From Eutypa lata (lineage: Eukaryota; Ascomycota; Sordariomycetes; Xylariales; Diatrypaceae): a stretch of DNA of 64,000 nucleotides. Of this stretch, positions 25,010-34,868 are shown in pieces. The notes beneath the pieces are model-generated. The model saw nothing but the letters and a program-made list of their open reading frames with translations, was not told the DNA's origin and made no database searches. The DNA lies in assembly GCA_022661535.1 (NCBI GenBank), contig JAKULF010000015.1, positions 558,001 to 622,000 of the forward strand, written 5' to 3'. Positions within the stretch are counted from its first letter, which is position 1, and each line of letters opens with the position of its first letter. The position numbers and the translations under genes are program-made.

Positions 25010-25870
25010 ATGGATTTCAATCACGGTGGCACATTATCCGTCTCCGGGAACCTTTCCAGTGGCGCCGTAGCCCTCATCCTCTACTTGGCCCCAGTAGTAT
25101 TCGAATTCCCTTTCGCCGCCTTGAAAGGCCTGTCGGTCTTCATCAAGTGCTACAACCTGTCCTCGAAGGCCAATAAGACAGCGCATATGGGGAAGGCGGA
25201 CCTCTTCGTCCTCCTCTACATCACCAACCTCGTTTCGGCTCTATCGCTCATAATTCTGATAAAGGCCGGTTACACTGCTCGCCCACTACGAAACTCGGTA
25301 CTATTTCGCGGCGCTGTACTTGCTGCTGGGATTCTCACCGTTATCTGCTCGTGGCTTGTTATTGTCTCGATGTACATCTGGTACGCGAGATTGCTGCCCT
25401 CCTATCCGCAAACAGATGTCCTCAGCTGTTTGATGCTGGCTGGAATGGTCATTCTGCGGGCGGCTCTACTCAATGTGATCTTCTACATTCCCTAGAGGTG
25501 TTAGAATGGCTTTCCTACCCATGCTAAACTTCAGAATATTCGTCAACGTTTGAGGAGAAGAGGCGACGAGGCAGAATAGCTCGATCTCATCAATTTGGTA
25601 GACGAGACTGTAAGGAGAGAGGGGGAGGGGTAGGGGGCCGCAGATTTAAGATCTCACGTTGGGGATCTTGGGCGGTGTGTTTATTAACTTTACCTTGCCG
25701 TTGTTATTGTGGCCTCACCATGGCTGGATAGACTATCTCATCAACGATAAACAGAGCACCTAGTACTGGAGAAGGTGCTTTTCGTGGGAGGAGTGTTATT
25801 ATATCGTCAAGGCCTAAGATACCTGGGGAGGTGTCAGGGTACAAGGTGTAGACTATGGCTATGAGGTGAA
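24305..25870 (+). repeat. diverged tandem duplication, unit 1 (contains membrane gene at 25010)
   Basis: Unit 1 of a tandem duplication with unit 2 at about 26110-27800. Upstream flanks match around 24380/26179, 24470/26270 and 24700/26500. Downstream flanks match as CAATTTGGTAGACGAG at 25591 versus CAATTTGCTGGACGAG near 27561, and as TTATTATATCGTCAAGGCCTAAG at 25796 versus TTATTATACCACCAAGGTCTAAG near 27745. Boundaries are approximate. Confidence 0.65.
25010..25495 (+). CDS. orphan four-pass membrane protein (161 aa)
   Basis: Not recognised. Single-exon frame from an ATG preceded by a C-rich/TTCATC context, giving MDFNHGGTLS. Four hydrophobic segments: about 19-45, 62-84, 98-129 and 138-160. 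The loop between the first two is basic (KCYNLSSKANKTAHMGKAD). It lies in unit 1 of the tandem duplication whose second unit holds the membrane protein at 26915. The two proteins have similar size and topology but little obvious residue identity, so they are best described as candidate fast-diverging paralogues. Function unknown. Confidence 0.6.
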   Translation: MDFNHGGTLSVSGNLSSGAVALILYLAPVVFEFPFAALKGLSVFIKCYNLSSKANKTAHMGKADLFVLLYITNLVSALSLIILIKAGYTARPLRNSVLFRGAVLAAGILTVICSWLVIVSMYIWYARLLPSYPQTDVLSCLMLAGMVILRAALLNVIFYIP

Positions 25871-26914
25871 TATGGAAGGGACTAAGTGGGGAGATTCGGT
25901 AGCGGAGTTACGGAGACTTATAAAGGGGGGGAAGCCCCCTTAAGTTATAGTGAGCCAGGCGTTAATATGTCAATCCGTATGATACCACTGAGTAGATTCA
26001 ACTACGTAATCCAGCTTGCCAATTAAAAATCGCGTTCTACTTCTCTCGTAATAATACAGGTACCTGCTCATGTAAAAAAACGCCGCTCGTCTTATGTCTT
26101 TTTAAGGGGTCATCTTTTACCAATAATACTCTGAATATAGCAGATAAATATAGAACATACATAAGTGGCTATCAAATAACAATGTGGTCAGGCAAGTGTA
26201 GTGATCATCTTCTCAACGATTTGGCCTTTAAGTGATGTATACTTTAAATAATACCTGCTTGTATTATTCATCACTAGAATTTCGCCTTAACTATCGCGCA
26301 ACTGCTATTATCTCTTTGCTTTAAAAATCTAATTGTATTTAAGTACACTTGCGAAGGGAGTATTTAGGTTGTGCTCCAAAACCAATTTTTATACATTGAA
26401 TAGGGATATTTGTAGGAAATAATTGCTTACCTATGAAAACAAGAGATGGGAATGCATAACACGTTTTGGTCACATTTTTCTTGACCTGCACTGTAACACA
26501 TCCATTCCACGTCGATTCCTGTTCTACCTCTTTTCATTCCATTTTGTCGATTGATTGCTCTTGCATTATTGTCGCCACAGCCATGTCATCAATCGATTAT
26601 GCCATTCATTCCACCCTCCCTTTTGTTTCTCGTTTTTCCCTTTCCGTTCCTCCACTCTTCCCAAAGGGTTTGCACACACCCGGCTTCTTTCTAACGCCCC
26701 TCCTATTTATAACTACCTTCTTAAGCTGCCCCTAACCTACCCGGGTCACTTTCGCATTTAGGAACATTTATATCACTTCATGACCTGGTTTCATATACAA
26801 ACGATATATCTATTAAGGACTGAATCACTTGAACGTGGCTGCTGAGATTTATTGTTCCCCTTGTGTGCCCTTGAATCGCAACCGCCCAAAGAAGCAACCA
26901 GATCAACGCTCAAC
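25496..26914. other. intergenic region between the two duplicated membrane genes
   Basis: The left part is the downstream flank of unit 1. It contains G-rich tracts near 25615-25640 and 25925-25940. The right part, from about 26110, is the upstream flank of unit 2 and ends in a C/T-rich promoter-like stretch. No gene seen; short open frames here are low in complexity. Confidence 0.55.
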
Positions 26915-27800
26915 ATGAAGAACGATATCGAGAACTTGGTGCGCAAGCTGCTCATTATTTTCTCGGCCCTCACGACATACGAATTCTTCTTTCTTGCGGT
27001 GATGGGCACGTCGGTATTCGATAAATACCAGATCCACCCGTCCTCCACGGCTGATAATACGATGGACGGGGCGTGGATGAAGCTTTTCATTCGTGCCTAC
27101 GATTGCTCCATCCGTTTGGGGGTGGCTTTCACGCTTCTGGGAGTAATTCGTTATCTTTTTCACCTCGCCATATCGAATCCTTTGGCGTACGTACCTGCCC
27201 TTTGGCTCGACTTGTATTACTGGCTTTCCTATGCTACGCTTGCCGTAGGATTGTTCGTGGTTGGTGGCTTATTGACCTGTATACGGGTCTGGCGCGAGGG
27301 CTTGGTGCGAATCGCCCCGGAGGCGAACCCTTGGAGCTACTACGCGCTAGCTGTCATGGCCGTTGTACAGTTGATTCTAGCTCTTATGATTGTAGCTTTG
27401 CTACGTCTTATCATATTCCCCTTGCCAGGGATGAGGTGGTGGGTCCCCATCATGCGGCTCTCACTGGAGGTGTCAATAATGGCTATTATATACAAGCTGG
27501 CTATCGATGCATTGGTCGACATATGAGAAGTGATGATGAGGAATAAGAGCTCGATCTTACCAATTTGCTGGACGAGGAGAATGTAGGGGGGGGGGTAAAC
27601 CTTGGAAACATTAGGCAGTGTATTCATTTGGCTCATTTTCCCTTAGTTTTACAGATTCACTATGGGCGAAGAGGTTGTCAGGTTAATAATGAATATGACA
27701 TCGACATTCCTCTAGTGTCAAAAAGATGAATTTGGTGAAGGGTTGTTATTATACCACCAAGGTCTAAGACACCTGTGTAGGTCTTGTGAAATATCCAGGA
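26110..27800 (+). repeat. diverged tandem duplication, unit 2 (contains membrane gene at 26915)
   Basis: Second unit of the duplication described for 24305-25870. Flank similarity is clearer than coding similarity, and the differences are spread evenly rather than being purely C-to-T. Confidence 0.65.
26915..27526 (+). CDS. orphan multi-pass membrane protein (203 aa)
   Basis: Not recognised. Single-exon frame. I chose the ATG at 26915 (MKNDIENLVRKLL), which puts a charged segment before the first membrane helix; the frame is open further upstream to 26852 without another ATG. Five hydrophobic segments are visible at about 12-35, 65-86, 98-125, 143-171 and 180-200. There is no recognisable catalytic motif or signal sequence beyond the helices. 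It occupies the same place in unit 2 of the duplication as the gene at 25010 does in unit 1. Function unknown. Confidence 0.6.
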   Translation: MKNDIENLVRKLLIIFSALTTYEFFFLAVMGTSVFDKYQIHPSSTADNTMDGAWMKLFIRAYDCSIRLGVAFTLLGVIRYLFHLAISNPLAYVPALWLDLYYWLSYATLAVGLFVVGGLLTCIRVWREGLVRIAPEANPWSYYALAVMAVVQLILALMIVALLRLIIFPLPGMRWWVPIMRLSLEVSIMAIIYKLAIDALVDI

Positions 27801-28012
27801 GTAAGACAGAGGGAACCACTCACATATGTTGGCCAGTGTTTTGGAATTTGGGAGGTCTCCAGAATAAAGCTTGCCAATCTGAAGACGCATTCTCCTTCGC
27901 TGGCAATAATACAAAGTGCTTAATACTCATACAATAGACGCCACTGATTTTATCACCTTCTAATGGAGCCTTTTTTCACCGGCAATTCTGTGTATATACC
28001 ACAATACCAGTT
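27527..28012. other. convergent intergenic region
   Basis: 486 bp of downstream flank between convergent genes. It contains a G-run at about 27585-27595 and the CCAAGGTCTAAG block shared with unit 1 of the duplication. No gene. Confidence 0.55.
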
Positions 28013-30932
28013 TTAGCGTCTGCTCTTCTGTGAGACCTCCGTTTCCCCCTCGCACCTACGTTTGGTTCCTCCAGTAGGTTGCTGGACCTGATATGGACTC
28101 CAAGCCGGAGCGAGATGTGTCTGAGCATTAGACTGCCCAAACTGCACAGGCGCAAGCGGAGGCCGATACGTTGAAATGGGTTGGCCCCAAATCGCTGCGG
28201 CCCGTTGCTTCTCGTATTCAGCAGCTTGAATCTCCATTGGAGGTTGTTGGATCTGACGTGGACTCCAGGACGGAGCAGGAGCAAGACGTGGTTGAGTATT
28301 GAACTGCTCGAGCTGCGCTGATACGGGTGGAGGCTGATATGCTGTAACGGGTTGATTTCTACTCGCCTTGGCCTGCTGCTTCTCATATCCAGCGGCCCGT
28401 TTCTCCTTTCCAGCCTGCTTCTTGCGTTCAACAGCCTGTTTCTCTCGCTCGGCTTGCCTTCTACGTTCAATAGCCTGTTTCTCCCATTCAGCCCGCCTTC
28501 TGCGTTCAGCAGCTTGTTCCTCTCGATAAGCCTGCTTCTCGCGTTCAGCAGCCTGTAACCGGAATTTATCCTTATTCTCACACGATGCATGAGGAGAGTG
28601 GTACTCAGTCGGAGGGGTCCTATCCGGAGGATCTGGGGCCATGTAACCGTCCATAGCCATGATCCGATGGTATTCGTCCTCTCCCAGGAAGGTCTTTAAT
28701 CTCGCTTGGCTGAATTGGTCAACCTCGCGCTCCGCAAGCAGTTTGCGTCTCTCCCACCCCTCCTTTGCCCCGTCGTACTCGCGGAACTCTTTGCATAATA
28801 CTATCCTATTGCATGCGGTAAGACGAGCGACCTCATGCTTGCATGGGATGCCGTAAGTCCTGAGCTCGATATCGAGGTGGTGGAACCGCTCCATGGTGCC
28901 TCGGAAGACGTATTCAAGTTGCGAGGGGTTCGTAAGGAAAGCGTTGAGATGCTTGCAGTCCTCGCAGCGGCAGGCGACCGGCTTTACGCAAAGGTCTGAT
29001 GGCTGCGGTGGCTCTTTGCCGACCCAGCGATCCAACAGTGAGGTGAATACCGTACGGAAGATACGTTGGTAGGTTGGAAGTGTCAAAGGAGTATCGGCTT
29101 TCTCTAGGATCTCGACAAGCGTGCGGATGAATGGGATATATAGCAGTACCAAGTCTCTTGGGTGGGCTTCGGTCACCTGGCTTGTAAGTTTGGCGATAAA
29201 TTTGTCGAACATATCTCGACGGCCTTCTTCGATCAGCCGCACACTGAATCTCGCTAGAGCCTCTGGGTTAACTAGGGGCATAGGCATCGGTTCGACGATT
29301 GAGAACTCGAAAAGAGGATCGGAGATACTAAATGATTTGATATCAAATGCATCTAGCAATTCAGGAATGACAATCTCGCACACCCTATTCCTGTCTTCGA
29401 TAGGTAGGCGGTCGGTGGTCTCAAACAGCCGCTCGACGAAGCCAATCACGAATGGGGCATTCCGGATATCCCGCCTGACAAGGGGAAACGCACTGGATCT
29501 GTTAACTGGAAGTCATGGGGTCTGTTCGGTGAATACCCACGTCTGATGTAACCACTCAACTCCCCGATAATCGAGGGCAAGTTCGACGAGACTAGAACCA
29601 TCGGACGCTCGTCTCTGAGTCTGGACATGTTCGATGCATTGATCGATAACGCTGGAAATGAGGCTGTCTAGATGTGGCTTGCCCGCACTCTTGGATAGAA
29701 ACCTAATTGCTTGTAGCTGACCTGCTAAGTTTTCAAGGGAGAGAATGACTTTTGGCAAGCTACAATACGTTAGATCGTCAACTTCTCTACTTGATATCGC
29801 ACCTAAGTTATACGAACCTCTTTTCGGCGGCCTCAAGAATTGGCCCTTCAGTGGGTAGGTTATCACTAATCCAGGCAAGATGGTCAAGAGCAAACCCTTC
29901 TCCGATACTTCTACATGCTATATCGAAGAGTTCCTGATTTTGGAAATCGCAAGAGACTCGGAAAATATCAACCACGTATTTGTCCGGGATAGGCTTTCTC
30001 CGGGAGTCCAAGAACCGACTGCAGAGACCCCTGAGAATCTCATACCAGCGCAGATCGTCCTTCGTCTCCAGCACCCGTCTTAAAATACGAGACAGAAGCT
30101 TGCTAGCATTCGAAGTTGCTGCTTTATCCTCACCTCTTGCAAACCTCCAGAGGAAGTCAGCTGTCATTTGACGTGGCATGATCACCAAGACCTGTGGAGA
30201 GATGATTAGTATTATAAGCCGTCACCAATAGGGAAATCTCATTCGCACCGCAGGCCTATAAATTTCTATCACAGTCCTCTGTTCATCAAGTTAGAACATT
30301 GCAGAAACGAAGCGTATGAGGTGAACCTACGGCCCATGTCGTGCGATCGACATATTCATCCTCTGGAGGACCAAGAAAACACTCCCCTAGCTCGTTTTCT
30401 TGGTCGAGCTCCACTGGATTAAACTCAGTAGGTCCAGCAACGAAGTTGCCGTCTAGATCCCACAGCAGGTCGATTTCTATACGAGCATCCCATCGAGCGG
30501 ACTTCGCTTCATTATCCTCTTGTTCCTTCTCTTCATCTTCATCTTCATCTTCGTCATAGTATTCGTCTTCCTGCTCTGCAGTCTTCGTCGTCTCGGCGAA
30601 GAACACGTCGAACCCGAGTTCCTCAGCGACAGAGCGGACAGCATTGAACGGCCGTTTGTCTCTTCATCTAGAATCTTCCGATATTCGCTGTCGTCTTTAG
30701 GCACCTCATCGCCCTGTACCTCTAGATTGGAGAAGAAGTGCCAGGTCTGCCCATAGAAAACGTACTGAAGCTGCTCGCCCGGTTCGATTAGATGGCTCTG
30801 CCACCGCTGGAGCGCCGTCCGCAGCTTCTCCGTATCTGGTGTAGCATTGTGATCTTGATACATTGTTACTCCAGGATCAGGTACAACACTACTTTCTAGG
30901 GCGGCTTGGAGCTTATTCTTTAGTTGGTTCAT
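28013..30932 (-). CDS. fungal 2OG-Fe(II) oxygenase C-terminal-family protein without catalytic domain; frameshift in exon 1
   Basis: Large minus-strand gene. Exons: 30932-30331, 30278-30249, 30191-29818, 29759-29541 and about 29474-28013 (the last acceptor could instead be at 29498). The start gives MNQLKNKLQAALES. Exon 1 runs in one frame through DDSEYRKILDEE and continues in the next frame as DKRPFNAVRSVAEELGFDVFFAET, so a one-base shift lies at about 30652-30663. The order of motifs (acidic Asp/Glu run, LLWDLDGNFV, RTVIEIYRPAVLVIMPRQ across two tiny introns, then the Cys cluster CRCEDCKHLNAFL and a CKHEVARL segment) resembles, from memory, the C-terminal part of long fungal prolyl-4-hydroxylase-like 2OG oxygenases. 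The catalytic HxD...H domain of those proteins is absent. The tail is a charged coiled coil of RRRAEWEKQA-type repeats followed by Pro/Gln-rich repeats. Function unknown; possibly decaying. Confidence 0.7.
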
Positions 30933-31939
30933 GGTGATCACGTAGATAGCTATCAATATATATTATGAAATAGGGAAACTGGTTTATTGGTAAAGGGGAT
31001 ATTGGAATCCAAGAAGAATGGTCTCAAAAATGAAGTCTAGAGTTGTTATGAACCCAACGCGTCGCGATAGATCAATACACATGACGTAATACACGATCAT
31101 ACATACATACGTGTATGTATGTTTACGACACAGGGGGGTGACGACAATCACCGCACTGACCAGCCTCAGGGGTCAGGGGTATAACGTCAAGATGGTCAGT
31201 AACTCAATTTCTGTAGCTCTAAGACTCTCGTTTCTGTCGTTTGAAGAACAGACGAAAAGAAAAGGGCGGGAGGGGGAGACAGACACATCCCTGGCCCGAA
31301 AAGGAGAGGTGGGGCCGCCGGGGTGATTGGAGAAGGAGAGGAGAGAAACAGCTGCTGGTATCTATCTAGTTACTCATATTTCGATGGATCGAATAATTGA
31401 ACACTCTTCCGAGTACGACTCGGTTGAAACTAGGCTGGCCATCTTCTTCCTGTTGTCGGGTGCGTTGCGGACCCTTTTTTGATGCGTCTACTACAGCATG
31501 CCCCTTTATCGCTAGCGAGATTTCTGTTGAAGGTTCCCGCTGGTATTGCAACTGCGTTGTTTGTTGCCTTTCCTCGCTTCTGAAAACACGACGGCATCGA
31601 TTCCAGGAGACCGTGTAGCTCGTAGCATAATCAAAAGTTCGTGCTGTAAGAAGACCATTGGTTGTGGCGGTATATGACAAAGAAGCCCTAGCAGACGAAT
31701 ATTAAGCTGACTGAGAGAGCCCATGCATAGCCTATCTGCCTATGTAGATGCTTATCAGGTTGTAAACAGTTCGGGACCAAAATTTTGATTCGGAACGAAC
31801 AATTTCAAATAAAGGTTGACTGTGAGTTCAAAGGGCGATAGAAGGAAGGAGAAGGACATTTCTAGGCATACACACAACGTTTAAGTTTGAATGGTTGGCT
31901 GACCCTCCGAGGTGATTTCTCGTAGAGTGAAGTTACCTA
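30933..31939. other. intergenic region
   Basis: About 1 kb between the upstream end of the 2OG-family gene and the 3' end of the HET gene. It contains a CATACATACGTGTATGTATG palindrome-like stretch near 31100. No gene supported; the minus-strand frames at 31366-31724 are short and unrecognised. Confidence 0.5.
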
Positions 31940-33349
31940 TTAATGCTCCATGGACTCCGTAGTGAGGGTCAACCCCAATGCCTCCTTTACCCTCCCTTGT
32001 AGTAATTGATACATTTTCTTGTATTCGTGGATTGGTGACTCACGGATTTTCCCGACAACTCGATCGTATACACCCTGAGGATCCTCAACATTCATATGTA
32101 TGTGCTCACTGAAGTGCTGCTCCAATATCGGAATAACAGAGGCTAGTCGCGACAGTTCCGATATACTTTCGACAGTCATATATTGTGCATACACGACATT
32201 GTGTAGACGATATATCAGCTGAATATCTTCGGAATCGACTTCCAACGCCGTAGATAGGAACCCTGACAAGTTGACCCACTGGCTTCCGAACCTACGAGGG
32301 TTTGAATCTCGCAGGAATCCAAGAACCCTGTAGTATAATCGTGTGGCCGAGATTGTGTAATCAGCTCTGGGAGCACTCGATGGAAGGTTTCCATATCCAA
32401 TCAACCCTAATAAGCTATATATTCTGTCTCTGGGGTCCTTGCAGTTCGTATAATAGAAAGAAGGCAACAAGATGGATAGCGGAGCGCTTGTCGCTGTCAA
32501 ACTCTCCGTGAACGTATATCTCTCAGATCTGTATTTGAATATTCTTTCAACAGCAACGGGAACCAGGGTCGAGTGCCTCCCCAGCAGGGTAAGAAAACCG
32601 TAGAAGTCTAACCACCAGGTGCCGCGAGACCCACAAAGGATCCATACGTCCTTAGCAAGGAGGAATTCCTGTATGACCCACGGACGTTCCCAATATGGTC
32701 TTTCGAAGAGCTGTGAAATCGCAGAACGTTGGTGGTCAGTGAGCTTGGCCTTCTTCCGTGCTCGCTCCATGTGCTTTGAAAGCGCGGACGATTGGCGTTT
32801 GGTGAGCGTGGTGTGTGAGTGTGAGCACACGCACCACTGCATAATCATAGAGAAATGATCATTAGTAAGGGCGGTGTCCTTGAACACAATTGCTCTTGAT
32901 ATAGTCTCCATCGCGAGGTCGGAGTTGTCTTCTACTAGGCCGAGATAAGTCACTACGCATTGTGCACTTGAATATATATCCTTCATTAAGTTCACTTGGT
33001 GCCCACGCTCTAGGAAGTCGTCTTGATTGATACAGATAGCATCAATCCAGAAATGGTTCGTTAGGTGCATAGTTTGTTTCGAGTCTCCTAGTCTCTCGTT
33101 CCTTGAGGCTCTCTGGAGTTCATGAAGTGCGTGCCAGAGATTCCCCCCAACGAGAAATCTAAGTTCGTTTAGGATTATGTCGTACGATGGTTGAGATTCT
33201 CCCCACGTATATGATAGGGCAACGAATTCTAGGATAGTCACAAAATCGTGTGTCTTTAGCACGCAGTAGATGTCATTATCTTCGGGCTGCCCGAACAGGA
33301 ATTGTAGCAACCTAATGCTATTGGTGGATCGACCTAATGGAGGGTAGGC
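31940..33349 (-). CDS. HET-domain (heterokaryon incompatibility) protein, 5' end unresolved
   Basis: Member of the fungal HET family, whose members act in non-self recognition and cell death. The uninterrupted frame carries the full set of HET motifs in order: YPPLG...IRLLQFL near the N-terminus, VALSYTWGE, FWIDAICINQDD, QVNLMKDIYSSAQCVVTYLG, RPYWERPWVIQEFLLAKDVWILCG, and DPRDRIYSLLGL. About 470 residues with a C-terminal region of unknown function. The problem is the start: no in-frame ATG precedes the domain. Upstream the frame is closed by TGA at about 33390, and an eight-T run near 33364-33371 joins it to another open frame that does have a Met. Either a small upstream exon exists or a slip in the T-run broke the gene. 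The C-terminus ends cleanly at a stop (TTESMEH). Confidence 0.85.
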   Translation of the reverse strand, partial: AYPPLGRSTNSIRLLQFLFGQPEDNDIYCVLKTHDFVTILEFVALSYTWGESQPSYDIILNELRFLVGGNLWHALHELQRASRNERLGDSKQTMHLTNHFWIDAICINQDDFLERGHQVNLMKDIYSSAQCVVTYLGLVEDNSDLAMETISRAIVFKDTALTNDHFSMIMQWCVCSHSHTTLTKRQSSALSKHMERARKKAKLTDHQRSAISQLFERPYWERPWVIQEFLLAKDVWILCGSRGTWWLDFYGFLTLLGRHSTLVPVAVERIFKYRSERYTFTESLTATSAPLSILLPSFYYTNCKDPRDRIYSLLGLIGYGNLPSSAPRADYTISATRLYYRVLGFLRDSNPRRFGSQWVNLSGFLSTALEVDSEDIQLIYRLHNVVYAQYMTVESISELSRLASVIPILEQHFSEHIHMNVEDPQGVYDRVVGKIRESPIHEYKKMYQLLQGRVKEALGLTLTTESMEH

Positions 33350-34433
33350 AAAGGTATTAATTGCAAAAAAAACAGGATAGACTTGAAATCAAGTCTGCTG
33401 AAGGCAATATATGTGACAGGATATTCATGTATCTCTGTCTGCGTGCGTGATTTTTTGATGTTGACTGACTTGTGGAATGCATTGTTTAAATACATTTTAA
33501 TCCAATTAGAACCTACGCTAAGGCAGAAGAAATATGGTCCACATATTGCAGCGTAGGGTTCCATCACAGCTCCTAAACACATGAAAGAAGGGTATAATTA
33601 TAGGCCATCTTTGGCGAGCCGTTAGACCACTGTATACATAAGATAGTAAAGTGATAACGATGAGAAGATAACATATATCAAAGTATAGTAGAAACGAGTA
33701 ATATTCTCTCCCTGATAATTCAGAGATAAATCAAAAAAAGGCGGACCATATTCAGGGGAAGACGGCCTTGAAAGTGATCCATGACCCTACGAGATGATAC
33801 TTTCACTTGAAGGCTACACCCACAAGTCCTGACGTGAGATGTCAACTACTTTACAAGTTAGACGAGTTATAGGGATAACCTAGATATACCGTACTAAGCT
33901 TAGCCGCGGGCATTTCAATGGTCCCAGTGATATTGGTTTTTCTAAGACCTAGAGCGTGGTCCCGGACGAGTCGGGAATAGCTGAATAACAATAGCAACAA
34001 CTCCAGTCGCCTCTGCCACTTGGACATCTGCGCCCACTTTAACAACAGTTGTTGGACGTGGTTGACACCAATTGTTCGCACTTTGATCAATCCCATCCCG
34101 GATGATACCAAAAAGCCCATCCCTGATGGCTACTTTAGTCGCAACCGGGTTCTATGCATCACATACAAAAATGGGCCCGGATGCCAGCCCGAACGTCGTG
34201 TCGCTCGTGATATATTGCCTTGTAGGTAAATGTCTGGAATCAGCAGAAATCGTGTCGTTTGTACAGATGATATGATTTTTGTGTATGTTTATGGTATAGA
34301 CATCAATTATGGCGTAGACGAAGCCATTTCGACCCTTCGCGCACTTGTCTTACTCTCTTCACCGGTTAATGATCCAGGGGAGAAAAAGGATGCAGCATTT
34401 TCTAAATCAAACAGTCCGGCCCCGGACTAGCTG
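33350..34433. other. intergenic region with degenerate repeat traces
   Basis: No supportable gene. GTCGCCTCTGCCACTTGG at about 34004 is an imperfect local copy of GTCGCCCCTGCCACTGGG near 34459, which belongs to the inverted repeat described at 34455, so a broken second copy may lie here. Confidence 0.45.
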
Positions 34434-34454
34434 TCATTTGATATATAATTCCAT

Positions 34455-34765
34455 TGCCGGTCGCCCCTGCCACTGGGATGTAGATAATTCAAGTCTGTAG
34501 GGCTGAGTTAAGCTTCTGATGCTGTGGGACGCCAAGGAGGCGGCAACGAGAGCCGATGTGGGGCATATACCCCTATTAGTCAGCAATCGCGGAGCCTCAC
34601 CAACCTCATGTGAGCCATCAACGTCAATGCGACTTCTCTTAAAAACGTAGGAGACTGTCAATGGACGAATGAGGGGCCCTAGGGCAAGAGGCAGCATCAT
34701 AACTAGAAATGGTAATAATAGTGGAGTTGCTAGCGGGTGTGGCAACAGCAAAGCCTGAGTCTTTC
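34455..34765 (-). repeat. diverged inverted repeat, left arm
   Basis: Read on the minus strand this segment aligns with the plus strand at about 40390-40645. Shared blocks include GTCTCCTACGTTTTT, GAGGTTGGTGAGGCTCC, GCCCCACATCGGCTCTCGTT, TTGGCGTCC and GAGCTTAACTTAGCCC-like (left arm AAGCTTAACTCAGCCC). Identity is roughly 75-80 percent by eye with two short deletions in the right arm. Many differences are transitions. A minus-strand open frame of 144 codons crosses this arm, but the right arm does not preserve it. Confidence 0.75.
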
Positions 34766-34868
34766 GCCCGCAGCAGAGGAGGAGACTGACAGGGATCGGA
34801 ATTGGCGTGTCGACCTGCCTCGATTGTTGAGAATACATCTCTAGGGCTCCTGATATTTCGTGTCGCAT

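Noticed and set aside
30477..30600. Continuation of the first frame of the 2OG-family gene (Lys/Met-rich KMKMKMKRRNK)
   Set aside because: The adjacent frame gives the acidic run and the LLWDLDGNFV segment typical of the family, so the real protein changes frame before this point.
34434..34868. 144-codon minus-strand frame over the left inverted-repeat arm
   Set aside because: The right arm does not keep the frame (deletions of 9 and 7 bases and stops), and no domain is recognisable.
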